A DNA stretch of 64,000 bases from NCBI GenBank assembly GCA_030760725.1, contig JASWHV010000003.1:57612517-57676516 (forward strand), read 5' to 3'. The first letter of the stretch is position 1. Every line of letters starts with the position of its first letter. Position numbers and translations under genes: made by a program. Shown here piece after piece: positions 32,758-45,677 of the stretch. Origin of the DNA: Neostapfia colusana (lineage: Eukaryota > Streptophyta > Magnoliopsida > Poales > Poaceae). Under the pieces are notes generated by a model, which searched no databases, was not told the DNA's origin, and saw only the letters and a list, made by a program, of their open reading frames with translations.

Positions 32758-34377
32758 TCATCGATCCTTCTCCGAGCTGACGTCACTGCTCCGCCTATTC
32801 GGCGACGGCGTGCCGTCCACCGGCACAACGCCGACGTCCTTGCGGCTCCTGTACCTGATCAGCCCGTAGAGCTTCTTGAACTCCCTGATCGGTGCGTCCT
32901 TGGCGAGCCCGCCCCCGCAGGTGGGCGACTGGCTTACCGCGTTGGCCTCCGACGCAGCCGAGCTGGCATCGTCTAGGTGCCCGGACCATCTCGAGGTCAG
33001 CCTGGCCGTGGAGGTCGTCCGCTGCGGCTGTTTCGTGTAGGTCGCCCGCTGCTGCTGCTGCGAAGATATTGACGGCGGCGAGACGTGCTGCAGCGCGTTG
33101 ATGACGGTGCGGAGCGCGCGGCTCGGTGACCCGCGGTTGGCGAGCATGATCTCGCCGAGCTCGGCGGGGCTGAGGCGGGCTCCGGCATGGAAGCCCTCCT
33201 CCACCTGCGGGTACAGCTTGTGATCCTTGAGCCCCAGGTAGTTGATGGCCAGCGCCTTGAACCCCTCGAAGTCGCACATGGTGAAGTGGATGTGCACGTC
33301 CAGCCGGCCCGGCCGCAGCACGTCCGGGTCAACGCCGTCCTTTCCGCCGGTCATGGTGAAAACCAAGACGCGCTCCTCGCCGCAGCACGAGGAGAGCCCG
33401 TCCATGAAGCTGAGCACCCGCGCCGTCCTCGCGGCTGCCGTCTCCCCGTCTCCGCCGCGCAGGTATCGGTCGAGGTCCTCCACGAGGATGAGCGACCGCG
33501 GCGTGGTATCAAGAAGCAGGGAGCGGAGGTCGTCACAGCCTCCACGGGACAGGTCGATGTCGTAGACGTCGTACCCAAGGAACCTGGCCATGGCCGCGGC
33601 GAAAGTGGACTTGCCGGTGCCGGAAGGTCCGTAGAGGAGGTAGCTCCGGCGCCACACGCGGCCGAGGCGTAGGTAGTACGCGCGGCCCTTGAGGAAGCTC
33701 TCGAGGTCTGCGCGGACGCGGGCCTTGAGCTCGGGGTCCATCGCCACCGTGTCGAGCGTTGCCGGGTGTGTGAATGGCGCCGACGCCCACCGCGCGGCAC
33801 GGTCGTCGCGCGTGTTGGCGTACAGCCTGAGCTCCCTCCGTCGCACCTCCATCTCGTCGGCGACGGACTCGAGGTGCTGCAGGTACGGGCGCAGCACGCG
33901 GGTCCGGTCGTGGCGGCGCACGCGCAGGACCAGGCGCTCCCGCCCCGGGGGGCCCCCGGCGTTGGTCCACGCGAGGCGCGCGCCGAGGAACGCGTCGCGC
34001 GCGGTGTGGCCCGGCCCCAGCTGCAGCGAGAAGTCGTTGCTCTTGGCCGCGGACGAGAGCACGCAGGCGGCGTCCGCGTCCTCCAGCGACGGCAGCGACG
34101 CCACGTACGCCGCCGCCTTCCGGAACAGCGGGTTCTCCGAACCGTCCCCGCCGTACCGCGGCACGTCGTAGCACTGGTACGCCTGCGCCCAGTCGTCCGC
34201 CCACCGCCACGCCCGCCGCGCCGCGTGCGCCACCGACTTGTACGACAGCGCTAGCCGCAGCGCCACCACCGCCGCCACCGCGTAGTACGCGACCACCGCG
34301 ACCGCGCCCCAGCCGCCGCCGGCGGCGCCGTCCAGCGCCATCGAAGAAGAAGAAGAAGCTGCCGCTGATGCCGGCAC
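32758..34377 (-). CDS. BCS1-like AAA-ATPase (At2g46620-like)
   Basis: An intact 539-residue intronless gene. Residues about 22-45 are a hydrophobic segment (GWGAVAVVAYYAVAAVVALR), probably a membrane anchor. Residues 47-205 form the AAA-ATPase-associated region. The AAA domain follows: Walker A GPSGTGKS (250-257), Walker B SLILVEDLD (295-303), sensor region FTMTGGKDGVDP, and arginine finger LRPGRLD (354-360). The FTMTG form, in place of the usual TTN, fits the plant At2g46620 subgroup as I know it. The C-terminus (435-539) is Ser/Gln-rich and ends in a basic stretch. Such proteins remodel or unfold partners in mitochondrial, ER or other membranes; the substrate is unknown. A second Met at residue 13 (34341) is an alternative start. 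GC-rich codons at third positions are normal for grass single-exon genes. Confidence 0.93.
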   Translation of the reverse strand: MPASAAASSSSSMALDGAAGGGWGAVAVVAYYAVAAVVALRLALSYKSVAHAARRAWRWADDWAQAYQCYDVPRYGGDGSENPLFRKAAAYVASLPSLEDADAACVLSSAAKSNDFSLQLGPGHTARDAFLGARLAWTNAGGPPGRERLVLRVRRHDRTRVLRPYLQHLESVADEMEVRRRELRLYANTRDDRAARWASAPFTHPATLDTVAMDPELKARVRADLESFLKGRAYYLRLGRVWRRSYLLYGPSGTGKSTFAAAMARFLGYDVYDIDLSRGGCDDLRSLLLDTTPRSLILVEDLDRYLRGGDGETAAARTARVLSFMDGLSSCCGEERVLVFTMTGGKDGVDPDVLRPGRLDVHIHFTMCDFEGFKALAINYLGLKDHKLYPQVEEGFHAGARLSPAELGEIMLANRGSPSRALRTVINALQHVSPPSISSQQQQRATYTKQPQRTTSTARLTSRWSGHLDDASSAASEANAVSQSPTCGGGLAKDAPIREFKKLYGLIRYRSRKDVGVVPVDGTPSPNRRSSDVSSEKDR

Positions 34378-36485
34378 TGTGCGGTTGATCCGGTCGCGTT
34401 TGTTGGTTCGCCTGCCCGTTTGTTTCGGCGAGAGGAGACGGAGAAGAAGGGGAAGGAAGAGGAGGCCGGGAGGGAGTGAAGGAGAGATCGGGATGCTGGT
34501 GCGGGGTCTTTAAGGGAGTCCAATCCCGAGACGGGGGGGAAACATTGGGTCGGCACCGGTGCGGCGCGGGTCAAACAAGGCGGGGATGTGTTTCGGGGAA
34601 CAAGCAAAGCAAACCAAGCAGCAGGGGCCGTGCACTCGTGCCGCGCGACGACGGACGGACGGACTTGCCCGTGCGGCTTCCTATCGAATCGCGATCTCGC
34701 CCTCGCCCTCGCCTTTTCCGTGGCTTGAAATCGTTTGGACTCGTCGTCGTCCAGGTGGATGCATTGTTGGCCGGTGGAACTGCCAAACCGGTAACCTGGT
34801 GGCTGACGAATGCCTCCCGATCCAGGACTCTTACGTGCGGGCGTGGACAATTGGGAGTTTTATCTGCACGGGACTGGTATTCTCTTGGAAGCTGGGTGCC
34901 GTAGTACATTGGCTGGGCTGTGTACAACCGGTTAGTTAACTGAAGGAAAGGTACACTGCCAAGACACCATAGATGTGACGGTGATTTGCCGGATTGGGGG
35001 AGCAAGGGATACCTATCAAACCAACCAGTTCTCGCTGGAAAAAGGTACCAGATCGACATTTGGCACAGCAAAGGCAAACCACGGCCGGTTTGGTATGACG
35101 TGATTTGCAGCAACGGCCAGGATGGAAGGCTCCATATCTTCGCCTATAATGGGGAACTTTGGACGGGCGTTTGTAGAAGGTACTGCGCACTGATTAGGAG
35201 CGCGTATCGCATCGTCGCGTGACCTGTCGGATCGCTTTCATATCGCTGTGATGTGGCCGTATGAACATCTGTCCAGAAAACGTATTCAATAATACTAGTC
35301 GTACATTACAAGGTTCTTTCGAAAAAAATATAGTATGTTACGAGAAATGAATCGCAGCCTTTCTTTTTTCTTTCTACGAAATCTGCAGCAATGCAGCAGC
35401 ATCATGTTAACATGAAATTGCTGTGGATGATTTCCTTACAGTACGTACTACTACTAGTTGTGATGCCATGAAACCAAGATAGTACTCCATTTATGGAGGA
35501 TTCCTGATGCAGAAAGTAGAACAGATTAAGAAATTAGTACCGCTTCTTCCTGTCTGAAGGGCAACTGCTAAACACAGGTGATTATCACGGTTGACTTTGT
35601 TCTGCCCAATGTTTAAAACAGAGCGGTACGGTGATAATAAAAAAACTTAGTACTAGTAGACCTTTGACAGGTTATCATTCTGGAAACGGAACATCCTTCT
35701 GCTGGATTCTATATGGTTATATCCGACAACAGTAAATTATTGGCGCTAATGGCTGGTGGCTTGCAAATAATGGACATCAAAACAGATGTCAATCTCCAGC
35801 TTGAAAAATAAACATTAAACGAAGCTTGCCTGCTCAACTCAATTGGCAGTATTCTGATTTGACTGCCTACTTTTCTTAGTGATGATCACGTCGTCCTCCT
35901 ATCTACTGCGCTTACACTTGCAGCGGATCAAGCAAAATTTCAATATTTTTGGCAAAAATATGTTGATATGAGGATATGTATTTAGACAGTAAAAGTATGT
36001 CTTGGTAAACAACAATCTCATTAGCCGTGTTGGGAAACATGACGTACAAGGTCATGTCAACAACATTGGCAACAAATTGTCAAGTGTGCAAAAAAAAAAG
36101 AAGAAGACATTGTCCAACTTATTTACAAATGCATTATTCTAGGATAACTTCACTGAAAAAAAAAGAGATTCAAATTTTAGCACTTTATATTGCAAACAGA
36201 GAAACACAAGTGACAACGACGATAGTCCTTTTTTCAAAGAATATGGCAGAGTTCTGCTGCGTTTATCTACAGAAATCTGGAGAAAAACATAATTTGCATA
36301 TGCAAAACAATAGAAACCTCTCCCCTGGCGACAACCATCACGCAGCATCACTGAAAGGCAAAGGCTAGGTTGTTGTACTGTGCTGCGTTATACTATGAAA
36401 TCTAGTTTGTTAGATGAATATCTACTATTTCTAGTGTGATTTACATCGTAATAGATCCCAAAAAATAAATAATCACTTTTGATAG
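34378..36485. other. Upstream region of the AAA-ATPase gene and intergenic DNA
   Basis: The first 200-300 bp should hold the 5-prime UTR and promoter of the minus-strand ATPase. A weak CCTTAAAG element lies near 34508 on the minus strand, with no canonical TATA. Overlapping frames at 34476-35113 on both strands do not resemble proteins. From 35230 the DNA is AT-rich with no recognised feature. Confidence 0.4.
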
Positions 36486-39400
36486 TGTAGAAAATATCCT
36501 TTCTGTTATCCTTTCTGTTGCACACGTCGGTAGATTATGTCGCATGCATGCGACTTCTATTAGGCATGTACGGGTTCTGGTTCAACGTCATGCATGCGAT
36601 CCGCATGCCATGCGCGCTGTGCGGGTTCAGTTTGAAATCTCGCCGGCTTTAAGTACCGGCACTGATCAATGAATAATCATCGAGCTCTATCAGTAAGGTT
36701 CGGTCCTCTGGCCGCCATGCCCTCCAGTCCAGCCTCCTCCGTAGTGGACTCTCCTACCTCTAGCGCTCCTAATCCCTTTGCTGATCTCAACGCCTCTCAA
36801 ACTCCAGTCACCACCATACAACATGTCAACATCCGGAATCATGTACCCATTATGCTTGATTATGGTGACTCCAACTTCTCGATCTGGTGCTCTTTCTTTG
36901 ATGCTACTTTTCGCAAGTTTGGGTTACAAGATCACCTTGATGGCTCGGCCGATGCACAGAGTTTGTGGCAGAACTTCGACTGGCTGCAGATCGATCAATG
37001 TATCGTTTCTTGGTTTTATAATTCTATTACTCCTAATCTGATGAAAATGATTTAGGTGCCCAATCCTACAGCACATATCTTATGGAGATCCATTCGTGGA
37101 TTATTTCTTGACAACGCGGATCAGCGTGCTGTTTACACGCTGCAAGAATTCCACAACCTATTTCAGAGCGAGCTATCGATCTCTGAATACTTCGGTTGCC
37201 TCAGAGCTGGCCGATCTCCTCAGAGACGTCGGACATCCCGTGTCCGAGTCCTCCATGGTCACTAATGCTTTATGAGGCTTGAGCTCAAAATTTAGCCACG
37301 ATATATCAGTGCTCACCGCTCACAAACCTCTGCCCAACTTCCTCTTCGTTCGTGATTATCCCATGCAGGATGAAAAGAGACAGCAACATACAGCAAAGAT
37401 GGAAGTGCACGCAGCACTACTTGCAGCAGCCTCCTCAAGTGCGCCACCATCCAGCTCGCCACCACTTCACATATCCCCTTATCCACAACAATCTTCCACA
37501 AACAATAAATCAGCGAACGACCGTCGACGACCTCGCAAACAAGGCAACGTGAAGAAAAACAATGACGGGAATACCACTGTTCCATCTGGTGCCTTGACTG
37601 GTCACGGAGGCGCTCAGCATGCACCTTCGGGCACCATGTTCAACCCATGGACATGGGTTGTTCAGGCATGGCCAATGCCATTTTGGCGTACGCCCGGCGC
37701 TGGAATTCTGGGCACTCGACCAGGGAACAACCAGCAGCAGGCTCTTCATGCCAGTTCTACACCGCACGTCGACAACCATCACGGTGTACAACAGATGTCG
37801 GCTCCCTCTGGCCTCCTCGCCGCGCTCCGCGGCATCCCACTACCTAACCAGTACTATGGTGGAGGAGATTGGGTATTTGACACAGGGGCAAGTTCACATA
37901 TGGCTAACACATCCAGTATCCTCCACACTTCCTTCTCTCCCGCATCTCCTCATTCTATCGTAGTTGGCAATGGTGCATCTCTTCCGGTCCGAACGATTGG
38001 ACATGCTACTATCAACACTTCTTCAACTCCTTTACAACTTAGCAACGTTCTTATTTCCCCGCATTTGATCCAGAATCTCATATCTGTTTGTGCTCTCACT
38101 CGTGACAATAATGTTTCTGTCTCCTTTGACCCTTTTGGTTTTTCAATAAAGGACTTTCGCACGGGCACGACACTGCTCCGCTGTGACTCGACTGGCAGCC
38201 TCTACACCTTCAAACAAGCCACCTCCGCTAGCCAACATCACCACAATCTACTCGCCACTAATACCGAGTTATGGCATGCAAGACTCGGTCGTCCTGGGCA
38301 TGGGCATCTCCATCAAGTTCTTTCTCCGTTTAATTTTCGGTATTTCAAGGAAAGCTCACACATGTGTTCAGCATGTCAACAAGGCAAACATGTTAGGCCG
38401 CCTTTTTCAAAGTCTTCCACCATTTCTTTGTTTCCTTTCCAATTAATTCATTGTGACGTGTGAACATCTACTATTCTCAGCAACTCAGGATTTAAGTTCT
38501 ACCTTGCTATCCTTGATGATTTCTCACATTATGTATGGACATTTCCGCTGCACCATAAATCGGATGTTCTCACTACACTTATCTCCTTTCATGCCTTCAT
38601 CCACACACAATTTCAACGCCCCATTATAAGTATCCAAACAGACAATAGAAAGGAATTTGACAATCATGCCCTGTGCTCCTTTCTCTCACACCATGGCATT
38701 GTCCTATGACTAACCTGTCCCTATACATCTCACGGCGTCGACTTTGATCAAACTTTCTCACTTGTGGTCAAGCCAGCAACTATTTGGGTTGTTTTGCAAC
38801 TTGCATCATCAAGAAGATGGCCCGTACATCAATTAGATGTGAAGAATGTATTTCTTCACGGTGCTCTTTCATAACAGGTTTATTGCATACAGCCCACCGG
38901 CTTCGTTGACAAAACTCACCCAAATTATGTTTGCATGCTCTCCAAGTCTCTGTACGGGCTTAAACAGGCACCAAGGGCCTGGTTTCAGACTTTTGGCTAT
39001 GAAATAAGATCACTAGGCTTCCATTGTTCAAAGTCAGACTCTTCTTTGTTCATATTCAAAAGTGGTGCTGATATGGATATTCTACTCCTCTATGTTGATG
39101 ACATAGTACTCACTGCCTCTAACTCGCGTCTTCTACAAGCAATCATTCATCAACTCAGCAACAAATTTGCTATGAAGGACCTTGGCCCTCTTCATTTCTT
39201 TCTAGGCGGTCAAGTGCAGCGAATAAAGCATGGGTTCTTCCTCAAGCAAAGCAAATATGCAGAAGATGTACTCGATCGGGCAGAGATGCTTAACTGCAAA
39301 CCAGCCCCTACGCCAATAGATACAAAGCCAAAAGCATCTGCAACTGAAGGAGTTCTCTGTGATGACGCCAGTTTTTACAAAAGTATCACAGGAGCTCTTC

Positions 39401-40264
39401 AATATCTTACATTGACTCGTCCTGATATTGCCTATGCCGTGCATCAATTGTGCTTGCACATGCACGCGCCACGCGATACTCATTGGAGTCAAAAGAATCC
39501 TGCGTTACATACCTGGGTCCATTGATCATGGGATTCTACTACGGTCATGATCCAGCACTCGTCTTACAGCGTATTCGGATGTCGATTGGGCCGACTGTCC
39601 CGATACAAGACGTTCTACATCAGACTATTGCATCTTCTTCGGGACACTCTTGTGTCATGGTCTTCCAAAAGACAATCCATAGTATCCCGATCAAGTGCAG
39701 AAGCTGAGTACCGAGCCGTCGTCAACGCAACTGCTGAGTGTTGTTGGCTCCGATAGCTTCTTGGTGAACTTCATGTGCAGATTCCATCGGCAACGGTGAT
39801 ATATTGTGACAACATTTCAGCTGTCTACCTCAGCCGGAACCCAGTTCATCACAAACGGACAAAGCATATTGAGCTCGACATACACCTCGTCCGTGAGAAG
39901 GTGGCAGTCGGCGAAATTCGGGTCCTGCACGTGCCAACTAATCTACAATTTGCTGACATCATGACAAAAGGATTACCCACAAAAATTTGAGGATTTTAGA
40001 TCCAGTTTAAGCATCACATGTGCCGATGCTTGAACTAGGGGGGTGTAGAAAATATCCTTTCTGTTGCACACGTCGGTAGATTACGTCGCATGCATGCGAC
40101 TTCTGTTAGCTACGTACGGGTTCTCGTTCAACGTCATGCATGCGATCCACATGCCAATGCATGCGATCCACATGCCATGCGCGCTGTGCAGGTTCAGTTT
40201 GTAATCTCGCCGGTTTTAAGTACCGGCATAGATCAATGAATAATCATCGAGCTTCCTCTCTATA
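36486..40264 (+). mobile_element. Short Ty1/copia element, internally deleted
   Basis: The LTRs are 36486-36692 and 40044-40264, flanked by perfect TSDs GATAG (36481-36485 and 40265-40269). A polypurine tract (AACTAGGGGGG) precedes the right LTR. The right LTR contains an extra duplicated ATGCATGCGATCCACATGCC unit and ends TA instead of CA. The internal region reads gag, protease, integrase, RT and RNase H on the plus strand but is only 3.35 kb, because the end of integrase and the start of RT are missing near 38730. It is non-autonomous and decayed. Confidence 0.9.
36718..39990 (+). pseudogene. Copia gag-pol relic of the short element
   Basis: Gag begins MPSSPASSVVDSPTSSAPNP and includes MLDYGDSNFSIWCSFFDATF, a UBN2-type copia capsid. 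A stop follows at 37053-37055 and more lesions after it. The protease motif WVFDTGASSHMAN is near 37871. The pre-integrase CSACQQGKHVRPPF is near 38364, followed by a TGA at 38461. Part of the integrase core remains (SIQTDNRKEFDN). The text then jumps to RT (VDFDQTFSLVVKPATI), so about a domain is deleted. RT has LYGLKQAPRAW and YVDDIVL; RNase H has SWSSKRQSIVSRSSAEAEYR and ends ADIMTKGLP. Several stops and frameshifts make it non-coding. Confidence 0.85.
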
Positions 40265-40269
40265 GATAG

Positions 40270-40859
40270 GCCATCATAATACTAAATGGAGTAAAAAAAT
40301 AAGAAAGATTGGTGTCGCCAACTCGATAGGCATCACTAGTTTTGTCGCCCACTCAGTACCACAAACTTGATTACTTGATTCGACCATGACAATACATCGG
40401 CAATTGATGCTCAAATAAATGGCATACAACTGTTTGAGTCAGGGCCAACTAACTCCTGCCCGCCAAGGATTGGTGGTTTAACGCACTTTGGCCCTCAACT
40501 GAGTAGTACAGATCGATCCCCGCCCATATATAGAGGCTGACTGGTGGGACCCGGTTCTTTTTCTTCCACGCCGGCGAGGCTCGCCGGGACGGGGTTCTCG
40601 TGGTCCGAACTTCCTCAAACTCGCCGCCTGTGAGTTTTACACCGTGCTGAACACGATGATGGGGTCGAGAGCGGATGATAACGGCCGGAACGGTGCTCGC
40701 ATCGGCGACCCTATCGAACCTCACTTCGGCGACCTCGTTCTCACTTGACAGTGGGTCTTTCGGGCTAGAGTTTGCTCTAAAAGCACTAGTGTCACATGGA
40801 CGACCAACAACACAAGCAATCTAGTTCATTCCTGAATAGTGAGCAATCGATCTGATATG
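40270..40859. other. Intergenic, no recognised gene
   Basis: DNA between the short copia element and the LINE remnant. No frame resembles a known protein. A short GC-rich stretch lies at 40500-40740. Confidence 0.35.
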
Positions 40860-41290
40860 AAGTTTTGGACCGCTGATTGGTTACAACAATGGAGTTGGCA
40901 GGATAACTGTTTTTGTCCGTTATATTTTCGTCATTTCAATACTGCACGATACCTCTTCTTTGAGTGTTCCATTGCGTGATAGATTTGGTCATTGGTCAGA
41001 AACTGAATAGTAGAATCTTCATTGCATCCGACAAACTAAACAACAAATCCGTCTCTGGTAGATTAGTTCCACGATTTATCAGTTACCTCCCCTACACCAA
41101 GGAAAAAAGACACTCGGTTCATCAACATCGTGGTTATTTGGGCAAAATGGCGTGATAGGAATGCGAGATTTTTTCAAGCAAAGGAGGTCGCGGTGGAAGA
41201 AATCGTACCAGAGATAAAGGATGAGCCCCGTCTTTGGTGTTCGACGGGAAATAAATATCCAGCGGTTGTAGTGCACGACCCCCTCCGTAT
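40860..41290 (+). mobile_element. LINE 3-prime remnant (zf-RVT and tail region)
   Basis: Across two frames the translation gives NCFCPLYFRHFNTARYLFFEC, resembling the zf-RVT zinc domain found at the C-terminus of plant L1 polymerases. About 150 bp later comes VIWAKWRDRNARFF and a tail KDEPRLWCSTG, the usual end of such ORF2 proteins. There is no RT core, so this is a heavily truncated copy. Its end points are unclear. Confidence 0.5.
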
Positions 41291-41299
41291 AATTGTATT

Positions 41300-44200
41300 T
41301 TCTTCGGGTCTTAGAACTAAGATGACTGTACATGTTTCTATACTTTTTTATAATTGAACGTCACATTCTAGCTTTTTTTAAAAAAAATGAAGTTTTGATA
41401 GCACATGTCCCGTAACTAGAAGTGGTGATTGATGATAGGTATGTGCTAATGCGTCATTCTTGGCCTTGTTGATGTCGGTCAGCAAGGCTCATGATGATCC
41501 TGGGCAGGTGGCCCGTGGTTAATCTGATGCGTGCGAGGAAGCGACTGCGTAGACGCAAAAGCCCTGGCCGAGCGGGCCACGCATCTTCGCTTCGCTTCGC
41601 AGGTCCGGGCTCCGGAGAAGCGGCGCACGCATCTCCGCTTAGCTTCGCTGGCCCCGCGGCGCCGGTCGTCAGATCCAAGGACCCCCGCACGGGCGAGAGG
41701 AGCAGCCGGTTGGTTTTGGGTGTTGGGAAGTTCGGACGGCCGAACCGAAGGCCCGAGGCGGCGGATCCCGCGTGGCGTCCGCGTCCGCGTCCCCGTCCCA
41801 GTCTCAGTCTCGTCGCGGCTGCCGCGCCGCTGCCGTCCGGGTTGCCCGTCGCTGTCTCCCCTTGCGCCGAGTCGCGATGCCCACGGCCACGCTGTGCTCG
41901 GGGCGAACCGAATCGTGACGAGACGTGGCCGCGCCTGCGTGCGCGCTCTGGTGGCATGGGCTCCCCTACGGCCGGACTCCGTGGCCGGCGGGGATCCTCC
42001 GTTTCCTTCTGTCCTCCGGTCGCGTTCCACATAAACAATAGAGAAAAGTTAAAACACACGCGTCTGCCGCGTGTTAAGGTCAGAATATCTCATACCAGAA
42101 GGACCAAAGGAGTGCACCGTTGAGTTGACCCCGGCAAAACAGATGAGCCAGGTTAGGTTACCACGTGACTCTGGACTGCGTTTGCTTAGCCTCGTAACCA
42201 ACCTATCTTCCTACTTATACACCCATAGCAGAACACCTCAAACTCTGTCCTTTCCAACGCCATGATCTGAAACATTGGTCTCGAGGCCCGAGGGGGGAGG
42301 GACTGTAACTATGTGGAGAGCAACTGATTCAGAGTTCCAGCTGGTTGCGTTCTTCGACCAAACTCTTCCGGGCCCTCAAAGAAGCTCACGTCGCCATCTC
42401 GCGATGGAGATGTGAAGATGGAAGGGCTAATCCAACCCGCACCGATGCTCCCGGAATATAACCTCCCTTCGGGAAAGACCCGCTCGCGAAGTCGCGGTGT
42501 CTTTTAGTACGAAGAGACGATGATCGGCTCGTCCCTGTCCACCCCAGCAAACCAAACAGTTTACAGATTGGACGGGGGCGGCAAACAAGTCCCTACCGAA
42601 CCATCGAGGGCGAGGGGCAAGAATATCCTAGCGTCTTGATGTAGAGACGCATTAGCGATCCGGCGCCAATTATTTACTGATAAGATCCTTCTCCTTTATG
42701 GAAAGACTTACTGGTTCCGTGATTCGGCTGACACCTTTGGTTTGACCAGCTTCGTCTGGACGGTTGTTGCCGTCAGAAACGGAAGAGAGACGGTTGGGTC
42801 GTATGTGTCCACCGACTAACAATGTGCCGAAAGCTTTCAGATTGATGAGGAATATATGCTCACGCTTTAACCAAACAAGTGCTGTCGCATGTTCGTGTGC
42901 CATCTTCTTTACCCGATATACTTAATACATGCGAAACGCTAAGATGATGCTATTTCTGTTCATATCAGGTGTGATGTTCCTTAACGAAGAAGAAAAAAAA
43001 ATCTGCAGTTGGACTGACGTTGTATTTTTTTTCTTTGTGTAAAATGTACCAGATTTGAAAAAGTGTACTTCTAGTATCGATTCCATTTGCACTAATAATT
43101 CAGGACCACACATCTAACTAGCTTTCCGCGGGTTGCTCCAGCTAAACAGAGCAAGCTTTTGCTTTGCAGCTGGAATTGCATTTGGGCACACGGGGAAATA
43201 AAGTGTCAAATGCACTAACGCTTCTTCCTGACCAGGGATTTGCTCTTAGATCGAGGTACGCTGAATACAGCAGCTTAAAGGAATACACTTGTTGTCAGGC
43301 TTAAGCCAAAATTACTGTCCAGTCCAGAGGCAAAGCTTTCTGAAATATATCACACCCTTGATGACCCCATGAGTTTTGGCAAGAACATATCCGCGTCAGG
43401 AAACGTTGAAACCGTCCTACCAAACCACGATTTTATAGAAAACAAATGGGAGTGTCAGCCTCATCACGTATTACTGGTGGCCCGTGGCCTAACCTGGTGT
43501 CTAAAGAATCGTCGGTGTCTGCAGAAACAGTCAGTATTCGATCATTCGTACTACAGGCGACATGCGTAATCGACGCGGTATTCGACGCGGCAACATGCTC
43601 CACCTGGTCATTTCATCCAAAAGTGGCTAACTCACGTATGCGACGAACGAGGGAGTACGAGGTACATGGGCAGGAGTTGCAAGAGATGAGCGAGGTACAT
43701 AACTGAAGGTGAGGGCACCCGGCCCGTGCTCATATCTAGACCAATGGCACCAAATATCTAAGTCATCTACAGTGTAACAGGTAGAATAAGTTCATGGACG
43801 GTGTCATGGGCAGGCGATAAAATTGGGGAAGAGCTCGCTCCATCAGAGACAAAGCACGTCGCAAGCTATTCTTGATATAAACATCCCATACCATATGAAA
43901 TGAAAATAAGGCATCGTGAGGAGGAAAACAAATAATAGTAGATGAAAAAGGTAACGAGCAGACAGTTCATACGACTGCGGCACTACTAATTTTGATCAGC
44001 TCGGGAGGAGTTGCGTCACGCGTGAAATGAATATAGGAGGGCTCGTCGATCGTGATGCTGATGCAACCAAAGCCAGTCGTTTCTTGTAAAGGACAGCTCT
44101 CGTTGGTGTTGGGCAGTGTTGTCACTTGGTTACTTCCTAGTCTTTATCCGGGTGAACGGGACATCCAAAGTAAGTCTATTTGCTGAAAAGTTTTCCGGCT

Positions 44201-45670
44201 GACTTACCGTAATGTCTCGAGGCCAAGGGTAAAATTTCGAAGGAGACCGTCGTGCTCCTGTTCTATTGATTGGCTATGCAGTTGTCCGTTGATTGTTTTG
44301 GTTCATGTGATATCTTTTCTGCCGATGAAGAAATACTGTACTTGTTTGCCTACTGTTAGAATTTATCTTATCTTTGTCTCAATACGAGCCTAATCTTTAG
44401 CCCTTGGTTTACTCAATATGGTCCAGAATTTAGGGCGCTAACCCCCTGTAATCGTGCCCTGATCGGAAGCACCTTCCTAGCCAATCTCGTGGCGTGATCC
44501 AAGTCACCCTGCCTATAAGGGGGCACCTCCGCAGCACAACGTGTGTGAATGAAAAAGATGTTGAGTCCTACCCATCAATCCTAACTCGATCTGGGATTGG
44601 CAGCTTCTGGCTTGAAGGCCAAAGCCGAGTACACTGCACCACAAGAAGAAAAAAGAGCAGCAGAAAGAAATCCACTGCATGACTGCTCCATCATACAGGC
44701 ACGGGTCTTCAACAAGTTAATCATGTTTATGTTAATTGGGCTAGTAATCGTGTATTAGATCTAACACGCGTGCCTAACATTTTTTTGGATTCAGAACACA
44801 GAACGCAGCCCTTCTTTTTGACTAAGTTGGGCAGCCAAGCCCACGGACATGGACCCAAAAGAGGCCGAAACACAAGATGCTACTACTTCAGTTCGTTTTG
44901 TTAAGGCCTTCGTGGAAGAATGGTGAGTTGGGCCGCGGGGAAGGGCAACAAGATGCGTCGTTTTATGTCTTATTTGGCACAGCTTATAAAACGGATTTTT
45001 TCATAAGAATAAATAGGGATGTTTTAAACAACAGATTTTTCCAACAACTTATTAGTTCAGTTGCTTCTCAGAGTGAACTAAAAAGTTATAAACTTAAACT
45101 GATTTTCACCAACTTTTCAAATAACTATTTGTTTACAACTTCAAACTATCCCAAACATGGCCTTAGTCAGCTTGAGAGATTGTCGTTGATTAGCTCGGTT
45201 TGCTGTCGCGGGAGATTGTTATAGTATGGCTCGATGAACTACATTGAGGCATTATTGCTTTTGATTGATACAAATTTTACTTCTAGGGGTTGCAAATAGA
45301 GTATTTTCTTTTCTTTTTTTACACAGCTTAATCAATCAGTACATCCACTCCAAGTAGAACAATCTAATAGCCAAATCTACATAAACGATCATATGAAAAA
45401 AATCAAAAACAGATTTTCCTCGGAAAACAAATGTTGAGTTGTTTCATACCATCGAAATCAAACAATTCGGCGCAACGCAACAACCATGATAGGATAGCAG
45501 ATTCGCCGCAGCCACCAGCAGCTGGTGCGACCCGACCAAACTGTTCGGCGCGCGCAGGCCACACCACTGAGCACAGTGATCACCGCGTCCTCGCCGTGCG
45601 TGCGGCGTGCCTGTGCGTCGGCACCCAAGTCCCGTTGAGCGTCGAGGCCGAAGCAATTCTGTGCGCGCCG
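41300..45670. other. Intergenic, GC island and no recognised gene
   Basis: Positions 41490-42040 are strongly GC-rich and open in four frames on both strands. The predicted peptides are Arg/Pro/Ala-rich and lack any family signature, so I treat them as chance. A roughly 50-bp duplication lies there (CGCATCTTCGCTTCGCTTCG and CGCATCTCCGCTTAGCTTCG). Positions 44960-45165 are AT-rich between loosely inverted ends (TTATTTGGCACAGCTT and AACTATCCCAAACATGG), possibly an old hAT-like MITE. The rest shows nothing I can name. Confidence 0.4.
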
Positions 45671-45677
45671 TATAAAA
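45671..45677 (+). promoter_or_regulatory. TATA box of the MFSD5-like locus
   Basis: TATAAAA lies 100 bp upstream of the ATG at 45771 in a GC-rich context, the normal spacing for a plant core promoter with a short 5-prime UTR. Confidence 0.6.

Noticed and set aside
33187..34254. Several long plus- and minus-strand frames inside the AAA-ATPase gene
   Set aside because: Shadows of a GC3-rich coding exon. Only the 539-residue frame has the ATPase motifs.
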